This document shows positions 1-8,084 of a stretch of DNA of 64,000 nucleotides, one piece after another. The stretch is from Streptomyces cyanogenus (GTDB lineage Bacteria; Actinomycetota; Actinomycetes; Streptomycetales; Streptomycetaceae): NCBI RefSeq assembly GCF_017526105.1, contig NZ_CP071839.1, forward strand, positions 7,292,001-7,356,000, read 5' to 3'. The notes under the pieces were generated by a model that was not told the DNA's origin, ran no database searches, and saw only the letters and a list, made by a program, of their open reading frames with translations. How positions within the stretch are numbered: the stretch's first letter is position 1; every line of letters begins with the position of its first letter. The translations under genes were made by a program, and so were the position numbers.

Positions 1-55
1 CGTGTTGCGGGCGCCGTTGGTGCGGCCCGTGACCTGCCCCGCGAAGTGCCGGACA

Positions 56-86
56 GTTGCGGATGGGGCGTGGGTGAGTCCGCAAC
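56..86. promoter_or_regulatory. Small inverted repeat, hairpin or operator
   Basis: GTTGCGGA at 56-63 is repeated as its reverse complement TCCGCAAC at 79-86 with a 15-base spacer. No gene could be assigned to bases 1-160, so it is unclear whether this is the tail of an upstream gene's terminator or an operator. No T-run follows the right arm, which argues weakly against an intrinsic terminator. Confidence 0.3.
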
Positions 87-168
87 GTCAGGCACCACCT
101 GCAGCGCCACACTGTCTGGTCTAGAGCCCAGGTGGGCAAGACCAGCGGGTGTCGCGCACTGCATGCTT

Positions 169-306
169 TCAACGATCCTTTAGCTGAAAACGATCGTTGA
201 CATTGCTTATTGGACCTAGCACGATCCTGGGCTAGTCGAGCCGTGTCCGATGGACAACTTCCCGTGACGGACATGGCCGTGATCCGTTTGATTTTCAATC
301 GTTGAA
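169..306. promoter_or_regulatory. Promoter region with repeated TCAACGAT-type boxes
   Basis: TCAACGATC occurs at 169-177. The perfect palindrome AACGATCGTT lies at 189-198, and TTCAA-TCG-TTGAA at 294-306 is again a near palindrome of the same half-site. A TTGACA -35-like hexamer lies at 197-202, overlapping the second box; I see no convincing -10 element. The arrangement suggests a repressor acting on a promoter that reads rightward into the small ORF at 321. The GntR protein encoded at 881 is one candidate regulator, but this is inference only. Confidence 0.4.
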
Positions 307-320
307 TCGGAGGCGCGTAT

Positions 321-497
321 ATGCGTGCGCCAACTGTGCGGACGGCGCTTCAACTGGCTGACGACGACTTCACCAAAACGGATGTGGCCGAATTCCATCG
401 CTTGATGGCGGAGATTGTCGTGGTGTGCAAGGCGATCGGGGAGCTGTACACGCCTGGGGGCGAATGGTCCCCGATCGCCACCGGTCTCCTTGAGTAG
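321..497 (+). CDS. Small hypothetical protein (58 aa)
   Basis: An ATG at 321 is preceded by CGGAGG at 308-313 and opens a 58-codon frame ending in TAG at 495-497. The predicted protein starts MRAPTVRTALQLADDDFTKT and is mildly acidic with mixed hydrophobic content (EFHRLMAEIVVVCKAIGEL), so it could form one or two amphipathic helices. There is no signal peptide and no recognisable domain. It lies just after the repeated boxes at 169-306 and upstream of a GntR regulator. Function is unknown; the good ribosome binding site and biased codon use are the only support. Confidence 0.45.
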   Translation: MRAPTVRTALQLADDDFTKTDVAEFHRLMAEIVVVCKAIGELYTPGGEWSPIATGLLE

Positions 498-880
498 TTT
501 GAGGAATCCATGCAGGTCACCGCGGATATTTCCCGCCAGCTCAACAGGACGCGCAGGGGTATCCGCAGAATTACCGACAGGGCCCGTACGCGCAGGGACG
601 ACGGTCGTGGCGGCCGCTGCGGCCATACGTGGTGGCCCTAGGAAGGCGGTTCCTCGCACGGCTGGCCTGCGAGCCCCATGCTGGGGCCTGCCTGGTAGTA
701 CTTCGTCCCTGGCCCGGCATGTCCCGTCGCCGCTGTCACAGCCAGAATCTGTCAAGTCGATGCCCGAACGCCACGCCGGCAGACCTCCGGCGGACGCTTG
801 GTGCGGCAACCCTTCGACGACTCTTCGAGTCTGCGCCGCACCGGTGCACTGAAGGAAAAGCACAAGGGGGAAACGCTCTG
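498..880. other. Gene-poor stretch, possible decayed coding sequence
   Basis: No intact gene was recognised. Around 536-600 one frame reads QDAQGYPQNYRQGPYAQG, a Gln/Gly/Pro/Tyr-rich pattern like the disordered N-termini of Streptomyces membrane proteins. It is not preceded by a convincing start or followed by a recognisable domain. This may be a degraded gene remnant. Confidence 0.25.
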
Positions 881-1390
881 ATGACATCCGTACCACATCC
901 GCCCGCATCCAGTGTCGATCCAGCTGGCAGGAACATTGGAGCCGGCGCCGCACCAGGTGCCGGGTCGGCGCTCTACACCCGGATAGGGCGCAAGCTCAAG
1001 CAGGAGATCGTGTCGGGTGTCTATGCCCAGGGCGCGTACCTGCCTTCGTCGGGTGAACTCGGAAAGTTATATGGCGCGAACAAGAACACCGTCCTCCGGG
1101 CGCTTCGGATGCTGCGCGCCGAAGGGCTGATCGACTTCGGCCGGGGCCGTGGCGCGGTCGTGGTGCACTCGGCGCGCAAAGTGGGCCTCGCGGAGATATC
1201 GGAGCAGCTCCGCTACGTCGTGAACCTTGCCGACGTCTCCGGGATTCCGAGGGCCGCCGTCGTGGCTGCAATACACCGAATTCCGCCATCGCAAGGCCCG
1301 CGCCCCGCTGGGGCCTTGCCCGCCGCGGCGGCCCGACGTGGGGGAGCAGGCCGCACGGCGTTCAGGCCGCACGGGCGTGGTGCCGCGTGA
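881..1390 (+). CDS. GntR-family transcriptional regulator
   Basis: This 169-residue protein carries an N-terminal winged helix-turn-helix typical of GntR regulators. Residues about 30-95 include LYTRIGRKLKQEIVSG, then LPSSGELGKLYGANKNTVLR and LRAEGLIDFGRGRGAVV. The C-terminal part is short and Ala/Arg/Gly-rich, with no complete FCD or UTRA effector domain, so this is either a minimal GntR or a truncated protein whose end has drifted. The ATG at 881 is chosen because it follows an AAGGGGG ribosome binding site; the frame stays open further upstream without plausible sequence. Its position about 300 bases before the lasso precursor makes it a candidate regulator of that cluster or of the small ORF upstream. 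Confidence 0.75.
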   Translation: MTSVPHPPASSVDPAGRNIGAGAAPGAGSALYTRIGRKLKQEIVSGVYAQGAYLPSSGELGKLYGANKNTVLRALRMLRAEGLIDFGRGRGAVVVHSARKVGLAEISEQLRYVVNLADVSGIPRAAVVAAIHRIPPSQGPRPAGALPAAAARRGGAGRTAFRPHGRGAA

Positions 1391-1686
1391 CGGGCGGCAC
1401 CGCCGCGACAGTGGCAAGGAAGCTAATACCCAGGGTCACGATAAAGCCAGGGAAACCATCTCTCCTGGCCGAGGATCCCTTCGTGCGCGATGACTCGGAG
1501 CATGGGCAAAAGGCCAGGCAGCGCCGTAGCCCCGAGGGTCGGTTGATGTACTCTCCGTGGTGACCACGCAGAGTACAGGAATTGGTCTTTCATTGATCGC
1601 CGCATTCACCTGCGCCTAGATTCGCTGGCGACCGGAAGACCCCACGGGGCACCGCGTCTACTCCATACGGAAGGGAGGTGAACAGC
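1391..1686. promoter_or_regulatory. Upstream region of the lasso cluster with a long palindrome
   Basis: Bases 1547-1577 form a near-perfect 31-base palindrome. The outer arms are TGTACTCT (1547-1554) and AGAGTACA (1570-1577), the inner arms CGTGG (1556-1560) and CCACG (1564-1568), with one mismatched pair. It could be a dimer operator or a transcript hairpin. The ribosome binding site of the precursor gene, GGAAGGGAGGTG at about 1670-1681, is exceptionally complementary to 16S rRNA, fitting a highly expressed peptide. No gene was seen in this interval. Confidence 0.5.
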
Positions 1687-1806
1687 ATGGGACGGAAGAT
1701 CTACGAGGCGCCGGCGATGTTCATTGCCGGTGACTTCCGACTGGACACCGGATTCCTGCGGCGCGGTCCGCATGAGCCCAGGGTCCGTCTGCCGCTGGGT
1801 TGGTAG
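1687..1806 (+). CDS. lasA: Lasso peptide precursor
   Basis: The 39-residue peptide has a 22-residue leader and a 17-residue predicted core, FLRRGPHEPRVRLPLGW. The leader contains the YxxP motif (Tyr6-Glu-Ala-Pro9) bound by actinobacterial B1 proteins, and Thr21 lies at the conserved -2 position if the core begins at Phe23. Glu30 is then core residue 8, predicting a Phe1-Glu8 macrolactam; starting at Gly22 instead would give a Gly1-Glu9 ring. There is no cysteine, so it would be a class II lasso. The core is unusually basic (four Arg) with three Pro and a C-terminal Trp that could act as a plug. It is followed after 16 bases by the synthetase gene. The maturation set next door makes the assignment strong; the exact core boundary is inferred. 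Confidence 0.88.
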   Translation: MGRKIYEAPAMFIAGDFRLDTGFLRRGPHEPRVRLPLGW

Positions 1807-1822
1807 CGATCTCTGGAGAACT

Positions 1823-3625
1823 ATGTCGAGCCACGGCGAAAGCTGGTTTGTGGTACTGCCTGATTGTGAGGCCGGCCTCGCCGTGGCCTCGCGTCTCGAA
1901 GAACAACGAAGAAACAAGGCCCCAAAGCGGGTGCTCCATCCTTCCGGCCGGCCCCTGCTGATCGGCTCCTGGGGCTCCGCGTTCGTCACGACGACCCGGC
2001 ACGGTCTCCAGGTCGCGGTCATCGGGTCGAGTTCCGCGGACGAGGACGGTATCGCGCAGCGCCTCGCTCACGAGCGTGACATCGCGTCCGCCGCCCGCAA
2101 GCTGGCAGCCCTGCGCGGCGACTTCCACATCGTCGTCGCGGGGGGCAGCCGGCTGCGGGTCCGGGGGACCGCGTCCGGGATGAGGCGGGTGTTCCACGCC
2201 GACACGGCAGGCGTGACAGTGGCGAGCAATCGCGCCGACGTCGTCGCCGGGCTGGTCGGCGCTCCCCTCGACGAGGAACTGCTCGCCGTCCGTCTGCTGG
2301 ACTCGGTCCCCCATCCGCTCGGCGATGTGCCGTTGTGGCGGGGTGTTCACGCTGTGCCACCGGGCTTTCAGTTGGACACCGGCCCGGACGGCGTTTCCCG
2401 CACGCGGTGGTGGAGTCCCCCTGAGCCCCGGCTGGGTCTGGAGGAGGGGGCGGCACTGCTACGCCGGGAACTCGACTTGGCGGTCCGTGTGCGCACGGGG
2501 GCGGCGACGACGGTCAGTTCGGACCTGTCCGGAGGGCTGGACTCCACCGCTGTCTGTGCCGTGGCCGCCGCTGCCGGTGCCGCACCGTTCGCCCTCACCA
2601 TGGCGAGCCGTGATCCTGGTGACGACGACGTCCACTGGGCGAAGCTGGCTGCGGCCGGCCTCAAGCACGCGGAGCACCTCGTGCTCCCCGTCGACCAGGT
2701 CCCGCTGTTCTACAGTGGACTACTGGAGGTCACCGGACCGGTCGACGAGCCGACGCCGACCATCCTCGACCAGCCCCGGCAACTCGCTGGTCATGACGAG
2801 ATGGCGGTCCGCGGTTCAGAACTGCATCTCACTGGGATGGGCGGCGATCACGTCCTGTGGGGGCACCCGGCGCACGTACTCCAACGGCTGGCCACCGAGC
2901 CGTTCGGCGCACTGCGTCACCTTCGCGCATACCGGGCGCAAAACAGGTGGTCACTGCGGGACGCCCTGTCGGTGATCGGTGACCGCAGGTCCTATGGCCA
3001 GTGGCTGGTTGCCAGTGCCGACCGGCTCACCGCTCCCCGGGCGGCGCCGCACAGTGCGGACGTCCTTGCCTGGGACGTCCCACCCCGGATGCCCGGTTGG
3101 GCGACGCCGGACGCTGTCGCCGCCGTACGCCGCCGAATGCGGCTGGCGGCACAGTCAGCTATCCCCCTGGGCGGGACCCGGGCTCAGCACAACGAACTGA
3201 ACATCCTGCACCACGGCACACGCGTGACCCGCGTCCTGCACCAGGTGTCCGAGCAGGGCGGTCTGCCGATGGCCAGCCCGTTCTTCGACGACCACGTGAT
3301 CGAGGCCAGCTGGTCGGTACAGCCGGAGGACCGCTCCTCACCCTGGCTGTACAAGCCCCTTCTCAAGGCTGCGATGCGTGGCGTGGTGCCCTCCGAGGTG
3401 CTCAAGCGCGAGACCAAGGGTGAGGCGTCCGTCGACGCGGCCAACGGCCTGAGGGAAAACCGGGCCCGGATCGCGGAGCTGTGGCACGACTCCCGTCTCG
3501 CCCGGCTGGGGCTGGTCGACGCGGACAGGCTCCTCGCGACCACGCTGCAGCCGTCCTCGCCCGAACTCCGTTACGCAGGTCTCGATTCCACGCTGGCCTG
3601 CGAGATATGGCTGCGCACCGTCTGA
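1823..3625 (+). CDS. lasC: Lasso macrolactam synthetase (asparagine-synthase-like)
   Basis: This 600-residue protein is the usual length for lasso C proteins. The ATP-pyrophosphatase loop SGGLDSTAV lies near residue 235 and is the adenylation site used to activate the side-chain carboxylate (Glu8 of the core) before ring closure by the N-terminal amine. The N-terminal part resembles the degenerate glutaminase-like domain of asparagine synthetase B but lacks an N-terminal catalytic Cys. I chose ATG 1823 (MSSHGESWF), which follows GGAG at 1815-1818; the frame is open from 1724, but an earlier start would overlap the precursor. It is followed 22 bases later by the leader-binding protein gene and is part of the lasso operon. 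Confidence 0.92.
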   Translation: MSSHGESWFVVLPDCEAGLAVASRLEEQRRNKAPKRVLHPSGRPLLIGSWGSAFVTTTRHGLQVAVIGSSSADEDGIAQRLAHERDIASAARKLAALRGDFHIVVAGGSRLRVRGTASGMRRVFHADTAGVTVASNRADVVAGLVGAPLDEELLAVRLLDSVPHPLGDVPLWRGVHAVPPGFQLDTGPDGVSRTRWWSPPEPRLGLEEGAALLRRELDLAVRVRTGAATTVSSDLSGGLDSTAVCAVAAAAGAAPFALTMASRDPGDDDVHWAKLAAAGLKHAEHLVLPVDQVPLFYSGLLEVTGPVDEPTPTILDQPRQLAGHDEMAVRGSELHLTGMGGDHVLWGHPAHVLQRLATEPFGALRHLRAYRAQNRWSLRDALSVIGDRRSYGQWLVASADRLTAPRAAPHSADVLAWDVPPRMPGWATPDAVAAVRRRMRLAAQSAIPLGGTRAQHNELNILHHGTRVTRVLHQVSEQGGLPMASPFFDDHVIEASWSVQPEDRSSPWLYKPLLKAAMRGVVPSEVLKRETKGEASVDAANGLRENRARIAELWHDSRLARLGLVDADRLLATTLQPSSPELRYAGLDSTLACEIWLRTV

Positions 3626-3647
3626 GCGCCGTCCGAAGGGGGAAACG

Positions 3648-3899
3648 ATGCGGCTGAGAGCCGACGTGTCACTGGTGGAGACCGACTACGGGAAGGTTCT
3701 GCTGGACGGACGCACCGGGAGGTACTGGGAACTGAACCCGACGGGCAGTTTGGCACTGGACGAACTGACCTCAGGCGGCGACATCGACTCCGTCACCACC
3801 CGGCTCACCGACGAGTTCGAGGTCGGTGCGGAACGAGCACGCTCCGACGCCGAGGCGCTCGTCGCGGCCCTGGTCGAGGCGGGGCTGGTGGACCGGTGA
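3648..3899 (+). CDS. lasB1: Lasso leader-binding protein (RRE, PqqD-like)
   Basis: This 83-residue protein matches the RiPP recognition element fold, a PqqD-like winged helix with a beta-sheet that binds the precursor leader. The family signature is visible as GRYWELNPTGSLALDEL at residues 25-41. It should bind the YxxP leader motif of the precursor and deliver it to the B2 protease. The gene begins with ATG after AAGGGGGAAACG and overlaps the next gene by four bases (GTGA), indicating translational coupling between B1 and B2, the split-B arrangement normal for actinobacteria. Confidence 0.9.
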   Translation: MRLRADVSLVETDYGKVLLDGRTGRYWELNPTGSLALDELTSGGDIDSVTTRLTDEFEVGAERARSDAEALVAALVEAGLVDR

Positions 3900-4354
3900 G
3901 CTTCCAGACCGTCCTGCGTCCCCCGTCAGCCGTCCCCTGGCGTGCGCGGTTGGCCGCGCGCCTGGCCGTGGGGACGGCCAAGCCGCTCACACGCCTGTCA
4001 CCGGAGCGCATCCGCCGACTGCTGACCGCCCTCGCACGAGGGGCACAACCAGCCCGCTTCGAGCAGGTACAGGCCGCGCGGGACGCGGTCACCACCGTCA
4101 GCCTGCTGTGCGCGGGACGCGAAGGGTGCCTGCAGCGGTCGATCGCGACCGCGCTGCTGTGCCGGGCCCGCGGTGTCTGGCCGACGTGGTGCGTCGGCAT
4201 CCGTACGGCCCCGCCGTTCGCCGCGCACGCCTGGGTGGAGAGCGACGGCCGCATGGTGGGGGAGGGCGTCCCCGTGGGCTACTTCCGGGTGCTGTTCAGC
4301 GTGGCACCACACGATGCGAAGGAGGGTCCCGATGGCCGGTACGGCTGCGGGTGA
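3896..4354 (+). CDS. lasB2: Lasso leader peptidase (transglutaminase-like)
   Basis: This 152-residue protein has the transglutaminase-like cysteine protease core of lasso B2 proteins. The catalytic triad is visible as Cys78 (REGCLQRS), His111 (AAHAWVE) and Asp117 (ESDGR). It would remove the leader after the TG dipeptide, freeing the core N-terminus for ring formation. The start is GTG 3896 overlapping the stop of B1. The 3' end overlaps the transporter gene start by 23 bases. Confidence 0.9.
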   Translation: MSFQTVLRPPSAVPWRARLAARLAVGTAKPLTRLSPERIRRLLTALARGAQPARFEQVQAARDAVTTVSLLCAGREGCLQRSIATALLCRARGVWPTWCVGIRTAPPFAAHAWVESDGRMVGEGVPVGYFRVLFSVAPHDAKEGPDGRYGCG

Positions 4355-6086
4355 AAGCGTCGGCTACCGCGACCTGTTCGCGCTGCTCTTGGAGCGGCGG
4401 ACGACGGTCGCCTGGGCGCTCGCTCTGACGGTCGTCGGCACGGTGCTCGGGCTGTTACAGCCGCTGCTCACGATGCGGCTGATCGACCGGGTGGGGTCCG
4501 GCGAGCCGCTGGCCGGCCCGGCACTGCTGCTCGCCGGGCTGTTCGCCGCTCAGGCATGCATCGAGGGCCTGGGCCAGTTCCTGCTCGACGTGGCTGGCGA
4601 GGGGGTGGTCCTGCGGCTGCGCAAGACTCTGGCGAACCGGCTGCTGCTCGCAAGAATTGGGGACTTCGACCGCCACCGGACCGGTGACCTGCTTTCCCGC
4701 GTGGGCACGGACACGACCGTGCTGCGCGACATGGTGGCGGGCAGCTTCGTCCAACTCGTCACCGTGGCGCTCACGGCCGTCGGTACGGGTGGACTGATGC
4801 TGTGGCTCGACCCCGTCATGTTCGGCATTGTCATCGCCACGATCGCCGCAGCAACTGTCGTCGTCGCCGGTGTCATGACCGGGATCCGCGGGACCACCGA
4901 GCAGTCCCTCACGGACGTCGGCACCATGACAGCCGATCTCGAACGGGCGTTGGGCAACATCCGCACCGTGCGCGCCTGCCGGGCGGAACTCCGCGAAGCC
5001 CGACGCATCGGCGCGGCCGCCGAGGCCGCCTTCACGAGTGGGGTGCGATCGGCCCGTTTGGGTTCACTCGTGGGACCGGTGATGGAGGTCGCGGTCAACG
5101 GATCGTTCCTGCTCGTGCTGCTCATCGGCGCGGTACGAGTCTCGAACGGCGACATGACGATCAGCGCACTCGTCGCCTTCCTGCTCTACGCGACCTACCT
5201 GGTGATGCCGCTGGCCGGCCTGTTCAGTGCCGTCGCCCTCATCCAGCGCGGCCTCGGGTCACTGAAACGCATTCAGGAAGCCCTGAGACTGCCCGTGGAG
5301 TCCACGTCAGACCCCGTCGAGGCGCCTACCCGAGGGCCAGGCCCACTGCTCGAACTGGTGGACGTCTCCTTCTCGTACGGGGACCGCCAGGTCCTGAGTG
5401 GGGTGTCGCTCCGGATTCCGGAGTACGGCTACCTCGCGATGGTGGGCAGGTCTGGCGCGGGCAAGACCACGGTCACCTCCCTCATCGAGCGCTTCTACGA
5501 CCCGGATGACGGAGCGGTGCTCTTCCGGGGCACCGACCTCAGGAAGTTGGAACACCGCGGCTACCGACGGCATGTGGCGCTGGTGGAACAGCACACACCG
5601 CTGCTCTACGGTTCCCTGCGCCACAACCTCACGTACGCCGCACCGGACGCATCCGAGGACGCGATCCGCGACGTGCTCGACACGGTTGGCCTCGACGCAC
5701 TCCTGCGACGCCTGCCGGACGGGCTCGACAGCGAGGTGGGCGAACGAGGGCTGCGCCTGTCGGGCGGCGAGCGCCAGCGCGTGGCCATCGCCCGCGCCCT
5801 GCTCGCCGAGCCCGACCTGCTGGTGCTGGACGAGCCCACCTCGCACCTCGACACCGTCAGCGAGGCGGAAATCGCCGAGGCTCTGCTGAGGGTCTCCGAG
5901 CGCTGCTCCCTGTTGGTCATCGCCCACCGGCTGTCGACGGTCCGCTCGGCGCGACGGATCGTTGTCATGGACGGCGGGCGGGTCAGTTCCATCGGAACAC
6001 ATGAGGAACTGCTCGCCAGAGACCGGACCTATCAGCAGCTGGTCGAAAGCCACCTGCTCCAGTCGGAGAAATCCGCACATGCGTGA
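4332..6086 (+). CDS. lasD: Lasso peptide ABC exporter (fused membrane and ATPase domains)
   Basis: The 584-residue protein is a half-transporter. An N-terminal membrane domain of about six helices spans residues 20-300. The ATPase domain has Walker A GRSGAGKTT near residue 372, the signature LSGGERQRVAIARALL near 475 and Walker B LLVLDEPTSHLD near 496. There is no peptidase domain. In lasso systems this protein exports the mature peptide and often gives self-immunity. ATG 4332 is preceded by GGAGGG (4321-4326); upstream in-frame ATGs would lie inside the B2 gene. Its stop overlaps the start of the LuxR-type gene by eight bases. Confidence 0.9.
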   Translation: MAGTAAGESVGYRDLFALLLERRTTVAWALALTVVGTVLGLLQPLLTMRLIDRVGSGEPLAGPALLLAGLFAAQACIEGLGQFLLDVAGEGVVLRLRKTLANRLLLARIGDFDRHRTGDLLSRVGTDTTVLRDMVAGSFVQLVTVALTAVGTGGLMLWLDPVMFGIVIATIAAATVVVAGVMTGIRGTTEQSLTDVGTMTADLERALGNIRTVRACRAELREARRIGAAAEAAFTSGVRSARLGSLVGPVMEVAVNGSFLLVLLIGAVRVSNGDMTISALVAFLLYATYLVMPLAGLFSAVALIQRGLGSLKRIQEALRLPVESTSDPVEAPTRGPGPLLELVDVSFSYGDRQVLSGVSLRIPEYGYLAMVGRSGAGKTTVTSLIERFYDPDDGAVLFRGTDLRKLEHRGYRRHVALVEQHTPLLYGSLRHNLTYAAPDASEDAIRDVLDTVGLDALLRRLPDGLDSEVGERGLRLSGGERQRVAIARALLAEPDLLVLDEPTSHLDTVSEAEIAEALLRVSERCSLLVIAHRLSTVRSARRIVVMDGGRVSSIGTHEELLARDRTYQQLVESHLLQSEKSAHA

Positions 6087-6366
6087 GGTCAGTGGACACG
6101 AACCCCACTGGAAGGCTGCCCTGCAGCGACTGGACCGCCTCACTCCACGGGAGTCGGAGGTTTTTTCCATGATGGCGGAAGGTCTGTCGAACGAGAGTAT
6201 GGCGAACCGTCTTCATTTGACTGAACGAACCGTGCGCGCGCACCTTTCGGCGATAGCCGAGAAGTTGGAACTACACTCCCGTTTGAGCCTCTGCCTGGCG
6301 TCGTACGTTTCTCGCAATACTGTCGCGAACGACAATGTCTGCCGGTGTGGCCGACGAGCAGAATAG
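6079..6366 (+). CDS. Stand-alone LuxR-type DNA-binding regulator
   Basis: The 95-residue protein consists almost only of a LuxR/NarL helix-turn-helix. Residues 19-61 read LTPRESEVFSMMAEGLSNES followed by a recognition helix with TERTVRAHLSAI. There is no receiver or ligand-binding domain, so activity is probably set by dose or by an unseen partner. The gene overlaps the lasso transporter stop and ends 68 bases before the lanthipeptide precursor, placing it exactly between the two RiPP clusters. A shared regulator of both is a reasonable inference. The C-terminal tail contains two Cys (NVCRCGRRAE), which is unusual for this fold. Confidence 0.85.
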   Translation: MREVSGHEPHWKAALQRLDRLTPRESEVFSMMAEGLSNESMANRLHLTERTVRAHLSAIAEKLELHSRLSLCLASYVSRNTVANDNVCRCGRRAE

Positions 6367-6434
6367 GAATCAAGCAGAGGCCGACTCTGCGTCATTCCGT
6401 AATCCGACGGAATTGTCACGCGAAAGGAAATCAC

Positions 6435-6629
6435 ATGTCCGGCAACGCATTCGATCTGGACGTCCGGGTTACCTCGCCGTCCACCGCCGGCCTGGACAGG
6501 GCACCGGCATCCATCTCCTCGCTCCTCACCCGCGCGGTCTGCACCCGGGTGACCTGCAAGGCCAACTGCACCTACGTCTGCACGACCGTGTGCACCTCGG
6601 GCATCTGCCCGAAGGAGCACTCGCACTGA
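6435..6629 (+). CDS. lanA: FxLD-type lanthipeptide precursor
   Basis: The 64-residue peptide carries the leader motif Phe6-Asp-Leu-Asp9, matching the FxLD/FNLD element recognised by class I LanB enzymes. The core is predicted after about residue 34. It contains six Cys (36, 41, 45, 49, 53, 58) and six Thr plus two Ser (Thr37, 40, 46, 50, 51, 54; Ser55, 63), a composition that can form several methyllanthionine rings; the tail is KEHSH. ATG 6435 follows AAGGA at 6424-6428; upstream in-frame ATGs at 6345 and elsewhere lack leader-like sequence. It is followed by two hairpins and then LanC and LanB genes. Exact ring pattern and leader cleavage site cannot be read from sequence. Confidence 0.88.
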   Translation: MSGNAFDLDVRVTSPSTAGLDRAPASISSLLTRAVCTRVTCKANCTYVCTTVCTSGICPKEHSH

Positions 6630-6635
6630 ACCGGA

Positions 6636-6705
6636 TGAGCCCGCTCTGATCGGGCTCACCTTCGACAACGGGTGTTGCCGTGGGCTCAGCACGGCAACAC
6701 CCGTT
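6636..6705 (+). terminator. Two hairpins after the lanthipeptide precursor (attenuator)
   Basis: TGAGCCCG (6636-6643) pairs with CGGGCTCA (6651-6658). A second, perfect 16-bp stem is formed by 6667-6682 with 6690-6705, with a seven-base loop and TTT at 6704-6706. The loop region repeats GGGCTCA (6682-6688), so the first left arm can pair either locally or with the second loop. This should partly stop transcription, giving more precursor than enzyme mRNA. Confidence 0.7.
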
Positions 6706-6746
6706 TCCACTGCGACAGCCGAACGGCCGCGACACGAGGGATGGAC

Positions 6747-8084
6747 ATGCGTGAGAACCGGGAAACAGCCGGCTGGCCGGCTCGAGGCGAGGAGGACACG
6801 CTCATCGAACGCGCACACCGCGCGGTCCGCCTGGTCGCCGAACGGACCTCGACCACCGGCCAGGTGACCGAACTGGCTCTGACCGCTGCGGAACAGTCGG
6901 CGCACCCAGTGGGCTGGTACCCGCCGAGCCTCAGCCACGGCCAGGCCGGAACAGCCCTGTTGCACCTGTACACCGCCCGCGCGGGACTCGGCGACCGGGA
7001 CACCGCCTTCGAGCACATGCGGGAAGCCGTGCTCGGCACCCGCGTCGTACCACTGGAGGTTCCCGGGATCTTCGGTGGCACCAGCGGACTGGCCCTGGCA
7101 CTGGCCGACTGCGCCCACGACGAGCCACGCTTCCTGCCGAGCCTGCGCCGCGTGCACGAGCAACTCGCCGCCCAGGTGCTCGACACCGACTACCTGGCCG
7201 TGGAACGCGCGGTCACCGACGCCGACTATGACTGGATCAGCGGAGCGGCGGGGGTCCTCGCCTACCTCGTCTCCATCGAGAACCCCAGCCCCGCCGTCCG
7301 GGAGGCCGTGGGCCGGCTCCTCGACTACCTGGTGTGGCTGAGCGAGCCTGCGCAGACCCGGAACACCCCGCACCGCTGGCTGCTGGTCCCCGACGTCTAC
7401 CCACCCGTCGGGAACGACCACGACAGGTATCCGCACGGGTACCTGAACCTCGGCTTCTCGCACGGCGTGCCCGGAGTCGCCGCGGCGCTGGCTGCGGCTG
7501 CTGCGTCCGGCCACCGACACCCGGGACTCGACACGGCCGTCACCACCTTCACCGCCTGGATCCTCGCTCATCAGGCCGCCGACGAGTTCGGTCCGCTGTG
7601 GCATGACGGCGTGGCGGTTGACGTGGACGGCAACGAACAGCCCCGCCTGCACGGCCACGACCAGATCGCCTGGTGCTACGGCACGGCCGGTGTCGCCTCG
7701 GCCCTGCTCGACATCTCGCGCAGCACCGGTGACAACGGCCTACTGACTACGGCCGTCACCGCGTTCGAGGCCGTGCTGCGGCGAGCTGCGCAGGCCGGAC
7801 CGCTGTCGCCGACCCTGTGTCACGGACAGGCCGGCCTGCTGATGATGTGCCGCGCCTTCGCACCCTTCAGCGGCCTCGCCCGCGAACGGATCCCCGTCCT
7901 GCTCGACCGGCTGCTCGAGCATGCCGACGAGGCACGACCGGCGGTGTTCGCGGACCACCAGCTGCCCGGACACCTGGTGGACGACCCGGGCCTGCTGTGC
8001 GGAGCCGCCGGAGTCGCCCTCGCGATCCTCGCTGCCCTGAACGACGACCGTCCGGCCTGGTTCCGGGCCTGCTTCGCAAGGTGA
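6747..8084 (+). CDS. lanC: Lanthipeptide cyclase LanC
   Basis: The 445-residue protein has the LanC alpha/alpha barrel repeats with Gly-rich motifs (SHGQAGTALL, GFSHGVPGVAAAL, LCGAAGVALAI). The zinc ligands are visible as Cys310 in WCYGTAG and Cys358-His359 in LCHGQAG. It catalyses Michael addition of Cys thiols to dehydrated Ser/Thr. I prefer ATG 6747 over 6741 because GAGG at 6736-6739 is then properly spaced. It abuts the LanB gene, whose ATG overlaps the LanC stop codon. The order LanC before LanB is less common than B before C but occurs in actinobacterial class I clusters. Confidence 0.92.
   Translation: MRENRETAGWPARGEEDTLIERAHRAVRLVAERTSTTGQVTELALTAAEQSAHPVGWYPPSLSHGQAGTALLHLYTARAGLGDRDTAFEHMREAVLGTRVVPLEVPGIFGGTSGLALALADCAHDEPRFLPSLRRVHEQLAAQVLDTDYLAVERAVTDADYDWISGAAGVLAYLVSIENPSPAVREAVGRLLDYLVWLSEPAQTRNTPHRWLLVPDVYPPVGNDHDRYPHGYLNLGFSHGVPGVAAALAAAAASGHRHPGLDTAVTTFTAWILAHQAADEFGPLWHDGVAVDVDGNEQPRLHGHDQIAWCYGTAGVASALLDISRSTGDNGLLTTAVTAFEAVLRRAAQAGPLSPTLCHGQAGLLMMCRAFAPFSGLARERIPVLLDRLLEHADEARPAVFADHQLPGHLVDDPGLLCGAAGVALAILAALNDDRPAWFRACFAR

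Noticed and set aside
6213..7658. Open minus-strand frame of about 480 codons opposite the lanthipeptide genes
   Set aside because: It is antisense to the precursor and LanC, which carry clear zinc ligands and motifs.
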